From positions 1,210,639 through 1,274,638 of the forward strand of contig SJOL01007113.1 in assembly GCA_004794785.1 (NCBI GenBank): a DNA stretch of 64,000 bases. The letters are read 5' to 3'. Below are positions 51,778-62,155 of the stretch, piece after piece; position 1 is the first letter of the stretch, and the number at the start of each line of letters is the position of its first letter. Made by a program: the position numbers and the translations under genes. The notes below the pieces were generated by a model. That model made no database searches, was not told the DNA's origin, and was given only the letters and a program-made list of their open reading frames with translations. This stretch comes from Opisthorchis felineus (taxonomy: Eukaryota; Platyhelminthes; Trematoda; Opisthorchiida; Opisthorchiidae).

Positions 51778-51781
51778 GTGA
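51778..51781. repeat. Target site duplication of the BEL/Pao element (right)
   Basis: GTGA directly after the right LTR, matching 46912-46915. Confidence 0.8.
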
Positions 51782-51924
51782 AGGATACCGAGTTTGGCAC
51801 AGCCAGTTCCGGGAATTTGCCAGATGGTTTTTGCGGCTAGTGGTGTACATGGTGAGCAGCTACTCATAATGCCTACCGTTGAGTATCAAAGTGAAGGAGG
51901 CTGTCGGTGGTTGCACAGTGCAGT

Positions 51925-51970
51925 AGTGAGAACCTAGCTGATGCACTCGACCAACATGCGGATAGGGATC
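51925..51970 (-). repeat. MULE 3' motif, single inverted copy
   Basis: On the minus strand, GTGGATCCCTATCCGCATGT and the following GCATCAGCTAGGTTC match the repeats at 61951-61996 and 62051-62096 with about seven differences in 44 bp. It lies about 200 bp beyond the last coding remnant of the minus-strand MULE copy, so it is probably part of that element's 3' non-coding or terminal region. Confidence 0.75.
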
Positions 51971-53340
51971 CACTGTGCCTGCTCAACTAGCTAGACGTAA
52001 TTTACGTTGATGAACAGGCCAACGTAAGGCCACCCATCCCGACTGGGAAAAGTCGCTGGCCCAGCTTGGACGAGATAAAAAGTTGAATTTTATTGGACGT
52101 TTTGATTATTCCATGTGTTCTGGCAGGAAGTGTATGGCCTCTTAGCATTCAGACAGCTATTCAAGCTCGCTGATGATCTTTGGCGTTCTCCAGACGGTTG
52201 TTAGTCACATTGCCAAAACTGACCTTCCCGAATTGTGCATTTACAGCCCATCTGCGTGTGCTGTTCAAACAGTGACCCTTGAGCTACGAGACGAATCGTG
52301 GGTCGGTGCTGCGCAGCAACAGCAGGTCTTGTCGAAATATGTGTTCTAGTATTATGATAAGCAGAAAACCTACTATACGGCATTCTCTAGGCGAGCCATA
52401 TGGTAGAATATGTGTCGGCTGTTCCTAGAGAGTGTCTATGACCAAAGTACTCTGATGATATATGGTACGTACGTGCCTTCTGATATCTTCGCCGATGAGG
52501 AAAAAGCGCAGCATGACTAGCCGCCGAACACCACCCTTGCTGCCTCCATCTGTGCCGCCAATTTGTTCATGACTAAAGTTTTTACTTGGCACTGTTGGCC
52601 TGTCATCTCTCTTAACAAGAAAAAGGGTACAAACATGGGGAAAAACTGTTAGCTTTCCAAAAAGACAACTGGACGTCCGGTACCCTTGTCATCTGCGGTC
52701 AGGAAGGGGTAGAGCTCGAAACCTCAGGCCAGATATTACTTGCTTTAAAAAAACTTACCCAAATCGATTTGCCGCGTGTGTTCCATCGACATTTACTACA
52801 TCCGGAAAGAGTAGGGACAGCGCTGCCTGTTGCCATCTGGCGAAGCATGTATGGCTGTAATGACCTTTTCCTGACTGCAGCGCAAGCATACGTCCGGAAT
52901 CGCAAAGCCTTCCCAGGACAGCAGTTATATCATTTGCTAAAATAAAAAAACCGTCACTTACTCAACCGAGGTGCCCGACACCTCTGGCGGTATTTTTAGC
53001 TGTCCTGAGCGGTAAGGACCTTACCAAATTCATCGGCTGCAAATCATCGCACTTCATACGACGGCATTCCATGCTTCAGAAGGGCTCTGTGGGTGCTTAA
53101 CTCTTCTTCTGTTAGCCGTCGGTTTACCGGAAGCCGATCGTACGTTTAAAACCCTACGATTGTGTTCAAGATAATAAGAGTTGACTGCAAGATGGTTCCC
53201 GTGTTTCTTTAAACAAAAAATTACTGGACAGCCGTTGCTTCATGTACTGCTTCTCATTAGCAAATGCGCTCAACTTACTAGCCTCTTCAGATTCCTCGGC
53301 TTTCCGCTGGTTTTGCTGGCCATCCGCTTCATCTGTAGCA
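51925..53340 (-). pseudogene. MULE transposase, degraded second copy
   Basis: The minus strand is homologous over its length to the copy at 59.2-60.4 kb, exon by exon. A FAR1-like piece with EHN lies at about 53158-53168. The DNA-binding/transposase linker and the first catalytic block DGTHAANRFG (52764-52790) follow. The second block reads VMNKLAAQMEAARVVFG (about 52520-52575), where Asn replaces the catalytic Asp. The third block TNNRLENAK, with its Glu, lies near 52190. Introns are at the same places and sometimes keep better signals (GTAAGT...TTTTAG near 52920-52950). The SWIM finger and C-terminal domains are missing, and stops occur (for example CGA to TGA in the FAR1 exon). It is inactive. 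Confidence 0.85.
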
Positions 53341-53424
53341 CACGCATTCGTAAAGCAAAACAGCGTTGGTGCTTTGCCTGCCCGCTACACGCACAATTTC
53401 AACATAGTTTTATTTCATGTATCC

Positions 53425-53690
53425 ATTTAACACCTCAAAAGCCGTGAAGGACGAAAACCGGACAGCCCCAGTTCCTCGATAAACGGAGATGAAGCAGTAT
53501 ATGAAGCCATCGCGCTTCAAGTATAAAATCAAATGGGCACTGTTAATTGAGAAAAATTTAATTATAACAAGTCCCGCAAAATTAAGGCAGATTGGAGTGC
53601 TTTTTGGCTCGAGCACGCATACGGCAAAATGCATCATTTTTACGCTAAAAATCTATTTGATCCAAAAATGTTCTAGAGAAAAGAGCATCT
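53425..53690. repeat. Dispersed repeat, second copy
   Basis: 53576-53652 matches 39261-39338 in the same orientation, with about one difference in four positions. The start (CCTCAAAAGCCGTGAAGGACG) faintly resembles the part of the family seen at 39080 and 62590. It sits directly beside the 5' end of the minus-strand MULE copy. Confidence 0.5.
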
Positions 53691-54439
53691 GCCGTGAGTG
53701 GATGCGCTATTTTTTGGTAAACTGTTAGTTACGTACGAATCGACCGTGTTTGTTGACCCTAGGCTTAAATATATTTAACCAAATAGCTATAGAAAACCTA
53801 GCACTGAAACGTGCAGTCGGGTTGAGTTTATTCCCCCTAGAAATATCAACTTCGAATACGAAATCAGCTGCCGCTCACCAGAAGTGAACAGAAATTTATT
53901 TTGCCGAAGCTATGGGGTATTCAATGTTGCGAATTTGAGGGAGGTGTTTGTCTAACCCGTTTGCACAGTCCAGTGATATGTCGCTCGGAACACTTTTTCC
54001 AGGTGTGCAAACTGTCAGTTTACACGTGCACGAAATAGAACCGCAGCATATGCTGATGTTCCGCGATGTTGCTTACATAGGTGATAACGTTTACAGAATA
54101 TCCTATGCAAATTCCATCCGCGCAAATAGTCGGATACTGTAAATTTCCTGAGTTCGTTCAGCAAACCTCGGCGCAACACAGGTTATTGGGAAGCTCGCCT
54201 TTCGCTGAGTACAATAATGGAAGAAAACGTGATGCATTTTGCACTCTTGATGCTAATGTGCACCCCCTTGGATGACCCCCATTCTCAGATGTGCGCAACT
54301 AGCCAGTGGATAATGCAGCGTTTTCAGATATCCGCATGTGAATTACCAACAAAACAACATCTTTCCCAGTGGAGATAATGACCGCCCTCAGCTGGAATAC
54401 GTCATTAGGCCCGACGACATTGCCGGACAGCCATAACCA
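53691..54439. other. No recognisable gene
   Basis: Short open frames only. The base composition begins to shift towards C/T on the plus strand. Confidence 0.4.
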
Positions 54440-54850
54440 TTCATCATGATAACTGTAGGCACTGTCGCCTACCGTGGATATTTATCGCGACCGCTAGCTC
54501 GGTGTCAATGTGCGGCACTGATTGTGTTCTCATCTAAGCAGTATAGTTCAACCCAAATGCTAACGACGGCCCCCCATACCCATAATTGTACGCGTTGTCC
54601 CTTAGATTAGTACCTTATCATAACTCCAACGCACATACCTACGTGTGACGTCGATAACGGGGTCTTAACTATTCCTGATAGCCTGATGCGAGGGCCAATG
54701 AAGACCCTTCATCACCATAAAATATGCGTCTTCGCCCACTTCGGATGCCCATTGTAAATCCTAGGCCTGTGTCTATGTGTGGCGGTTATTATGAGACCTC
54801 AAATATGCGTGACAACCTAATCCTATGGCTAACGACGGTTTTGAACCCAT
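54440..54850. repeat. Degenerate tandem duplication, period about 268 bp
   Basis: The block 54446-54580 reappears diverged at 54713-54845. Anchors in order are CATCA..ATAA, GTCGCC/TTCGCCCAC, GGAT, CTAG, TGTC.ATGTG.GGC and GCTAACGACGG. Only two units are clear. It may be the edge of an older satellite. Confidence 0.5.
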
Positions 54851-57800
54851 CGAAGTTAAAACTAAAAAAGGGTGTATACAAGGCAGTCGCAAGATCAACT
54901 GTTATAGAATAGGTCCATAGTATTCGAGAACCACATGCGTCTTCAAACGTGTACCCATGAATGTAGCCGTGGTGACTATCTGGTGAATGAGCGGGTAATT
55001 GGCGTCAAATCAGCCCTTAAAAGCGCTGAAACCGAATTTTATTCCACGTCTACTTCCCGGCACATATGTCTTGTGCTTAATAGAAATAACAATTCCATCG
55101 ATCTCACCACTACCTGCAACCACCCCATACTCATCCTAAGTAGTGCTATCATCAACTCGGGGGTCTGCTCTTGGATCCGTTTTTCAGCTCCCATGCTTGC
55201 GTTTGTGAACAACTATTTTGTGAACTTCAGTTTCCCGTTATAGCAAAACGCCTTCACACTTCAGACATATAACAAGTTAAAAGCCACTCGCTCTTTCAAG
55301 CTACCCTTTGGTTGTCTTCCGTGTCCGTCATATGGGTTTAGGCCTCGTCTAACTCATCGTTCGCGCTGAAGCATTGCCACCCATTTTCACTTCCACATTC
55401 TTGTATAACCCCCCCGAATGCATGAGCAGATAGGGCAGCCACTACCTATATGATTTGTCTCCAATTACCACGCTGATCTAACTGGGGATTGGAAGGTTTA
55501 CTACATCCCGTTGCCCTTAGAACAAGTATGCTCCACCCCACGCCCAAGTAACATACATCACCGCAATTCCGCCAAACCTGGCCTTGTCCTCTAAGTCTTC
55601 GGTGGACCCTGGCTATCCCCAATCGACCTCCTCAATGCTCCCTGTACGCCGGTCCACATTCTTTGGGCCTGGTTTTCCTATCTGGTCGCAACCCAGCCAT
55701 AGTAAACGCCAACTCCTTCTAAGCCATATCCGCCAAATCTACATCTCCTGTTACCGACTATGCAAACGAATACACGGTTGCCATATATCCTGTCGACCAC
55801 ATGCTCTCCTCCCAGTGACCTTCCCTAGTCCAAGCTGTGCCTCGTACTCCAGACTTCTGCAGTGGAGACTGCTTGGTGGCTTGTCACCCTGCAGACCTGG
55901 TAGCATGCCCGAGGGGTGAAAACCTCATGTGGTGGATGGATACGCCCTGCAGGGAAGGCCGCCCTGTTACGTTGCACCATGGTGCGTTCGTATACCCGCC
56001 ATCCCTCCAGTAGCACGAATGCATCGCCAATCGCCGGTGGTTCTGCGCTTGGCCTTTAATCCGGGAAAGCCATAAAAGAGCACCGTTGTTGTTTGTCTGT
56101 GACTAGATTGAACCTGTCCAGGTTGTCACTTGTCTGGCAGCACCGAGGAATACAAGCGAATGACAGCGCTTCTTTCGTTTGTTTCTTTAAAAAATATATG
56201 CATGGGGTAGCCTGAAGGTACTGCGCGAGGCTCACGGCTAACATCGACGTGCAAGGAGTTGCCACCTTCGTCTTAGTTTGGTGGTACCACGCCAAGTCCA
56301 CTTCATCATCCAGACGTAACACACACGTTCTTCCCTCTTGTTCTCTCAAGCAATCATATGCACATATAGTGTAGATTCCTCATTATTTCCTGATTACAAG
56401 CAGTCACAGCTAGTGCCCAATGGCTGTTTTTGCCATGCACCTTTCGTTTCTTGGAGCCGACAGTAGTGACTCGGTGACTAACGACCCATACTCTTACCTT
56501 CCAGTTGAGTTGACGTAGTAGATTCCCGTTAAACCACGGTTCTTACCCATTATCTCAGAAGCTGTTGGCCAACGGTTTATTATTTGTCTACTGTCCCTGT
56601 TTACATTAACGCCTTCTTTGCACAACGGAGACCTAATGATTGGATATTTGGCTGAGCTAAAAACTACCGCCATGTACTCTCACCATGTCATCGCCTGTTC
56701 CAGCCAGTCAAACGGCTAGCCTCCCTGCCTCGGCGGCTAAGTCTTAACTTCCCTAAATTAAACATCAACTCTGGCCCAGCTAGTGCTTGGCTTCCAGGTC
56801 AGCCAACAAAATCCACCTCGTCCTGGGTTCATTCAGCTTGCTGTCATCCCCTTTCAGATTTTTTCCTATTGGACACCGTTTTTTCGGATGCCTCTTGTCA
56901 CCCACCAGACGCTACTGCCCTCACCCTAATCCTCCCTCATTCCCCCTCTTCACAATCTTCAAGCTGCGGCCCTAGTTGCGCAAACGCCCCGTACAACAGT
57001 TATTCATTCAATCTGGCTTGTCCGCTATCTACGCTCACACGGCCCTCCTACTGAGTAGAAATTTTCCGTGACTCTGCATCGGCTTGATTCTATCTGTGTC
57101 AGTCTGTTCATCTAACCCAGATCCAGCTGCAACAGAAATGCGTATCCCCTGTCCGATTGTGGCGGCCATGACGACCGTTAAGGGGCTGTCTAGAAAACGA
57201 AGTAAGTCTGTGCAGTAATGGCATGGCACCGCCTTACCTAGACTGATGGCACTCCCGCGACTATTTTCTTCAGCATCTCGGCCGCAACCTCTCGCCCACT
57301 CCAGCCTGTAATAGCAACTACAAACAAATCTTCACCTGGCCCCAACCGCCTCGCTCTAAACCGCTGAACACATCGTTCGGATTTGACCAACCTAGTTTCC
57401 TGCCTCAATTTCGGTTTGCCTCTTCCACAAGTTCAATTTCATTTACGGTGTTCGTTTGGCCCTAAGCACTGGAACTATCTCACCCTCAAAACTATCCTTT
57501 ACACCTGACTTCCCTACAACAGTGACACCAGTGCGTCTACTCAGTTTCAATTTAAACCATATTTTTTGAAACAAAACTTGTCATTTGTCTCCAGATCACA
57601 TTCTTCTATCTCCTTCTCCATTTTTGCTTTTCTGTGACCCTATCCATTTACTCGACCGCCCAAGGTCACTCATTACCAGCAATGGTTTTCAGTTTTAGTT
57701 CAGATCAGTCGGCTTCATCTTTGAACTAGTCGTACCCCACTGTCCTCGTTTTTTCTTTCGGTTCCCACAAGTGCAGTGACTTTTCACGTAATAAGAGTGC

Positions 57801-59109
57801 CTCGTTGGTTGTAATTTCCTCTCCGTTGTGTTGATGCCTGCCGCGTTCAGGGTGCAACGACCCGATCATTCCTCAATCGGCATGCTCCCTACAAGTTGGG
57901 AACTAAACCTATTATTATCAATGATGCTCACTATTTATGACACCGTTCCTTTTCTGCACAATTGCCTGTACCCACAAACCCCGCTAGTCATGCTTTTATT
58001 ATGACTAACATTATGATCACGCCTGACGGCGTGGCACCCACCAGCTTGGAATAAACTTTATTATTGTTATAAGAACAAAGTCAAATGACTCTTTGTGTAA
58101 TTTAACGGAGACCCGTTAAGTGCACGTGGTGGAACGCTTCTGAAGCAATTACTTTTGCAAAGGCTCCAAGCTTTTCCTTAGACTGTAGTGAGCCGTGCTC
58201 AGGTAACCTCATCCTGCAAAAATGCAACACGACCATGCACATCACTTTTTTCCAAAACTGTCCGTGATGACTTTCTAACCCCCTCTTCACCCTAGGACGC
58301 TCAAATGCATAATAATCCTACCTCCATAGATGCCTGCCTCCTAACCGCCCTGAAACAAGATGTAGCTACGGAGGCACGTACGCTTCAGCCACAATTTCAG
58401 GAACCGTCTATTTGCACGTCTTCACTTCCTACTCATCTTTCTGGACGATTGCACAACTGGCCATGAACTAAGTGACGAAGAATTCGGCTAATGAACTTTC
58501 CTCATAATCGCAAATAGCCATGCCGTTTTGCATCTACCGCACACCGCCAACCCTTACTATCTCCATCAGAACGGCGGTCAACGTTTTTAAAATTGGGTAG
58601 TGTCGCTTAACTATGGTAGCTTGAAATTGTAACCACCCTTAGATGCCCGCTATTTCGGGCCGCATTCTAATGGCATAAAAGAACCACCCAGCGCCCCCGA
58701 TGGAACCATGAACATCCTCGGTCCACAAAGGTATTAATTTACCACGATTCCTTGGTCAACCCTAACTGTCCTGCCAATCACAACCAACTGACTCAAGATT
58801 TTCGCGTACGTGGCTGTCCACGGACCAAAGCGCGACATCGCGATGGCGAAACCGCGACCACCATGCCGTCTGAACGCCCACCCGTAGTTCAACATACAAC
58901 TACTATTTCCCCGCCAAGGGTGTTACATGCGCCCAAAAGCCTTTCACACTCCGCTGATTTTGTGCCAAAACACCGAAGTGCTGGCAGTTTGCTATGCTGC
59001 CCGCTCGCAATACCCGAAAACCAAATAATTCGTCCCATGAGACTCTCAAGGAGTCAGTATACCAGTAAAGATAGAACCATCTCGTGCACCCAATACAGGG
59101 TGTGGTAAC
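54851..59109. other. C/T-biased segment with no recognisable gene
   Basis: The plus strand of this 4.3 kb is visibly rich in C and T with many CC and CCC runs, unlike the AT-rich first 40 kb. Open frames of 60-118 codons on both strands have no family motif (for example 55584-55919 plus, 56056-56349 minus). It lies between the 5' ends of the two MULE copies. Confidence 0.45.
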
Positions 59110-59189
59110 ACAAAAAGATACACCAAACCTACTAGCGCTGACTTTTTTTGGTGAGACGCTTGCTGCAGCATTAGGAAACTTCTTCCTAC

Positions 59190-61542
59190 ATCGGTCGGCC
59201 GCGACCTCCAAGACCGACGGAAAGTCGGGGAATCCGAAGAAGCTAGTAAGCTGAGCCTGTTTTATATATAAAAACAGCACTCGAAGTACCGGCTGTCCAG
59301 TTCGGTTTTGTCTACGGAGGCAAAGAAACCACCTAACGGCCACCTCTTATTTTCTTGAACACAATCATAAGCCGTCAAAGTTTTTGTACGATCGGCTTCC
59401 GATTAATCGACGGCTAACGGAAGACGAGTTGGGCACGTGCAGGGCCCTTCTGAACTATGGAACGCCGTCGTGTGAGGTGCGGCAGTTTGTGGCTGATGAA
59501 TTCGGCAAGATACTTACTACTCAGGATATATATAACTACCGCCAGAAGTGTCTACCGGCTATGTTGAGTAGGTGCCGCATAGTTGCGTTTTATTGTGGCA
59601 GATGATATGGCTTCGGTCCTGGCTAAACTTCGGGAGCCCGGACGCGTGCTGGTGTGGCAGTCAGAGGAGGGTCATTATAGCCACATATGCTTCTCCCGAT
59701 GGCAGCAGACAGCGTTGTTCCGACGCTTTCCAGATGTAGTTAATGTAGACGGAACACATGCAACAAACCGTTTTGGGTAAGTTTTTTATAGTACCTATTA
59801 TTTGGCCTGTAGATACAAGCTGTATACTTTCCTGATAACGGACGGCACGGGTACCGGTCGTCCGGTTATGTATGCCTTCGTGGAGAATGAACAGTTTGCA
59901 CCTATGCGTAAACTGTTTGACCTATTCAAGGAAATGATGGGAGAGCAGTATGCAGTTAGGACTTTCGTTATGGACAAGCTGGCGGCGCAAATGCGGGCTG
60001 CAAGAGTAGTGTTCGGCTGCGATGTAATACTGTGCTATTTTTATGTCAGAAAAGCTATCGGGAAGCACGTATGTATCATGCAATATCTACGTATTTATGG
60101 TCATAGACACACTCTGCGAACAGCCTGCACATATTCCACCGCATGGCTCGCCTGGACAACGCCGTACAGTAGGTTTTTCGTTTATCGTAATACAAACACA
60201 CAGATGCCACCAAGATCTGCTAATACTGCGCCGCACTGACCCACAATCTCTATCTTATCTAACGGCCCGCTGGTTGTACATTACCCGAAAATGGGCCGTA
60301 CACGTACAGTCCGGAATGGTCCACTTTGGTAATGTGACCAACAACCGTCTGGAGAATGCTAACGGCCACCTTGAAAACCGGGTTCACCACTCCGACACAC
60401 TGGAGCATGCCATACAAAAGATGTCCCGGTACGCCGAGTGGCTCATGCGGGAATTCGAGATGCATACGTCGTAGCATTGTGACCGACGGCAAATACTGGA
60501 GGGTGACAGCTAGGTTCTGAACGTGGTTTGTCGAATGACTACGTATGCCTGTTCTCTCGTTTTGAGACACTTGGGGCCGCGACCGCCAAGGCTGAACTAT
60601 GATGGTATTGGAACAAACAAGGTGAGGTTAACCTACGTTAACTAACTTATAGTTTGTGGTGCAAACACCCAGGTGCACGCAGACTGTTGACACCGGTGCT
60701 GGAGAATGCACATGCCCCTTCTACCAGGCGATGTGGCTTCCCTGCATACATCTGTTCTCTGTATTTAGAGATCAGTCGGTTCCAAACAGTAAGAAATATT
60801 TTTCATAGATTTATTCTTATCTTGCTTCCCAATCCACCAACGGTGTCTGTCGGATTACAACCTACCAGAAAAAGGTGTGTCCCTTACACTTGTTCCCAAA
60901 CTACCGCCGACAGCTTTGGACGGCCTTCGTAAACAACTGAACAGAGTGGTGGATAGGCTTCAGAAACTGGAACCCAGGACGGCCACAGCCATCTTTAAGC
61001 AACTTATTGCTCAGGGGCATATCCTGCTGCGACAAGGCTCAAAGTCTGCAACCGATGGCCTGCCGTCGGTGGTCGAGGATACTGCACCTCAACCGAGATG
61101 GCGGTCTAGGGACACCGACTTGGGCTTTTGTGTGCTCTGTGACCGGCCGACTACTATCAGTGACCGCTGGTGTCCAACCGATCGTGTATCATATCACGTC
61201 GATTGTTGCGATGGCGAACCTTGCCCGCTGTGCGGTGATGCTCTTCAGGCTTGTCCCAAAGGTGAATCCACGGAAGGATTATTTACTTTCCGTTCTTAGC
61301 CCCCGGCCCGTCCAGAAAACGCAAAGGTGATCCTGCAACCCGGTCCGCCAAGAGGCCGTCTTATGATGTTGATCTGGACCGAAGCACAGAAACCCAGCAT
61401 ACTGTGTCCCGAAGATCTGTGTGTGTCCGCGTTTTCGGGTCCAAGTAGGAACTGCTAGACAGCCGTGAGTAAATATCTGACTACTACGACTAACGCTTTA
61501 GAGCGCCAGCTAGATGAGAGGGACGAAGATGATTTCATTTAA
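59190..61542 (+). pseudogene. MULE transposase (FAR1 - DDE - SWIM - C-terminal zinc domain)
   Basis: About ten exons. FAR1-like finger: STGCPVRF...EHNH (59287-59373). Linker: YDRLPINRRLTEDE. The DDE core has Asp in VDGTHATNRFG (59748-59750), Asp in VMDKLAAQM (59973-59975) and Glu in NNRLENANG (60352-60354). SWIM finger CTCPFYQAMWLPCIH is at 60707-60751 (CxCx9CxH). A coiled region, a Cys/His domain (61123-61260), a basic tail (PSRKRKGDPATRSAKRP) and an acidic end (LDERDEDDFI) follow. Introns: 59246-59277, 59568-59601, 59777-59812, 60069-60106, 60169-60203, 60622-60652, 61262-61299 and 61465-61501, with one more near 60789. Defects: two frame changes at about 60470-60540, and a TAG at 61446-61448. 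It is related to ZSWIM1/3-type transposases. The gene would bind and cut element ends in the nucleus. It may be recently dead, or intact with sequence errors. Confidence 0.85.
61123..61260 (+). other. Extra C-terminal Cys/His-rich domain of the transposase
   Basis: The frame reads CVLCDRP, DRWCP, SYHVDCC and CPLCGDALQAC. These are about nine Cys and one His in 45 residues, with CxxC pairs at each end and an HxxCC in between. This spacing suggests a two-zinc fold of the RING/PHD kind or a zinc ribbon. It follows the SWIM finger after a coiled segment. I do not know it as a standard part of MULE transposases. Confidence 0.6.
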
Positions 61543-61931
61543 CCCACCAGCTCTAAACAAATGAGAGATATCATGCTTTTCATGTAAGTCTCGTATTTAT
61601 TGATTGATACAGTAAGTAGGCATGGGAAATAGCCGCTGAAGATGGCATTGTGTTAACAAGCCTCTATGATATTCTAGCCGCTAAAGTGCTCCCATTATAA
61701 GGTAAGCATTCCTTCCAGTTTTTTATCCGCGTGCCTCATGGTGATGTTTCGATAACCTAACTTATATCTTCTTCTCCTTTCGGGACGTCAATGGCCAAAT
61801 GAACAATCCGCATGAAGACGTCAATCCGCCTCCCGACATGACATATGTACACGTCAAATGCCCAATACAACCAAACTTTTTATGTCGTCTATTTTGGACC
61901 TTTTCCCCGGTAGAGATAGACGGGCGCGCTC

Positions 61932-62155
61932 TGGCCAGCTGATTAGGCATCGTGGACCCCTAGCCGCATGCTAGTCGTGTGCGTCAGTCAGGTTCGTTCA
62001 GCCGTCCGCTATGTCCGACGTAGGTTCCATGTGGCTAGTTGATTAGGCATCGTGGACCCCTAGCAGCATGTTAGTCGCGTGCGTCAGCTAGGTTCGTTCA
62101 GCTGTCCGCTATGATCGACGTAGGTCCCATGGTGCTAATTGATTAACGTCATGGC
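61932..62155. repeat. 100 bp tandem duplication 3' of the MULE gene
   Basis: Unit 1 (61932-62031) and unit 2 (62032-62131) share GATTAGGCATCGTGGACCCC, GTTCGTTCAGC, GTCCGCTATG and CGACGTAGGT, with about ten differences. A third partial unit starts at about 62132 (CTAATTGATTAACGTCATGG). Each full unit includes the 44 bp motif also found downstream of the second MULE copy at 51925-51970. Confidence 0.85.

Larger units (their letters stand above)
59110..62155 (+). mobile_element. Mutator-like element (MULE), main copy
   Basis: This is the interval containing the plus-strand transposase gene and its 3' repeat region. I could not find terminal inverted repeats or a 9-11 bp target duplication, so the ends are provisional: the left end is where similarity to the second copy fades, the right end is the end of the 100 bp tandem repeat. 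MULE DNA transposons move by cut and paste with a DDE transposase. Confidence 0.6.

Noticed and set aside
51925..61542. The two MULE copies as long terminal inverted repeats of one giant transposon
   Set aside because: The similarity covers coding exons and introns in the manner of two gene copies, and it stops at different points; true terminal repeats were not found.
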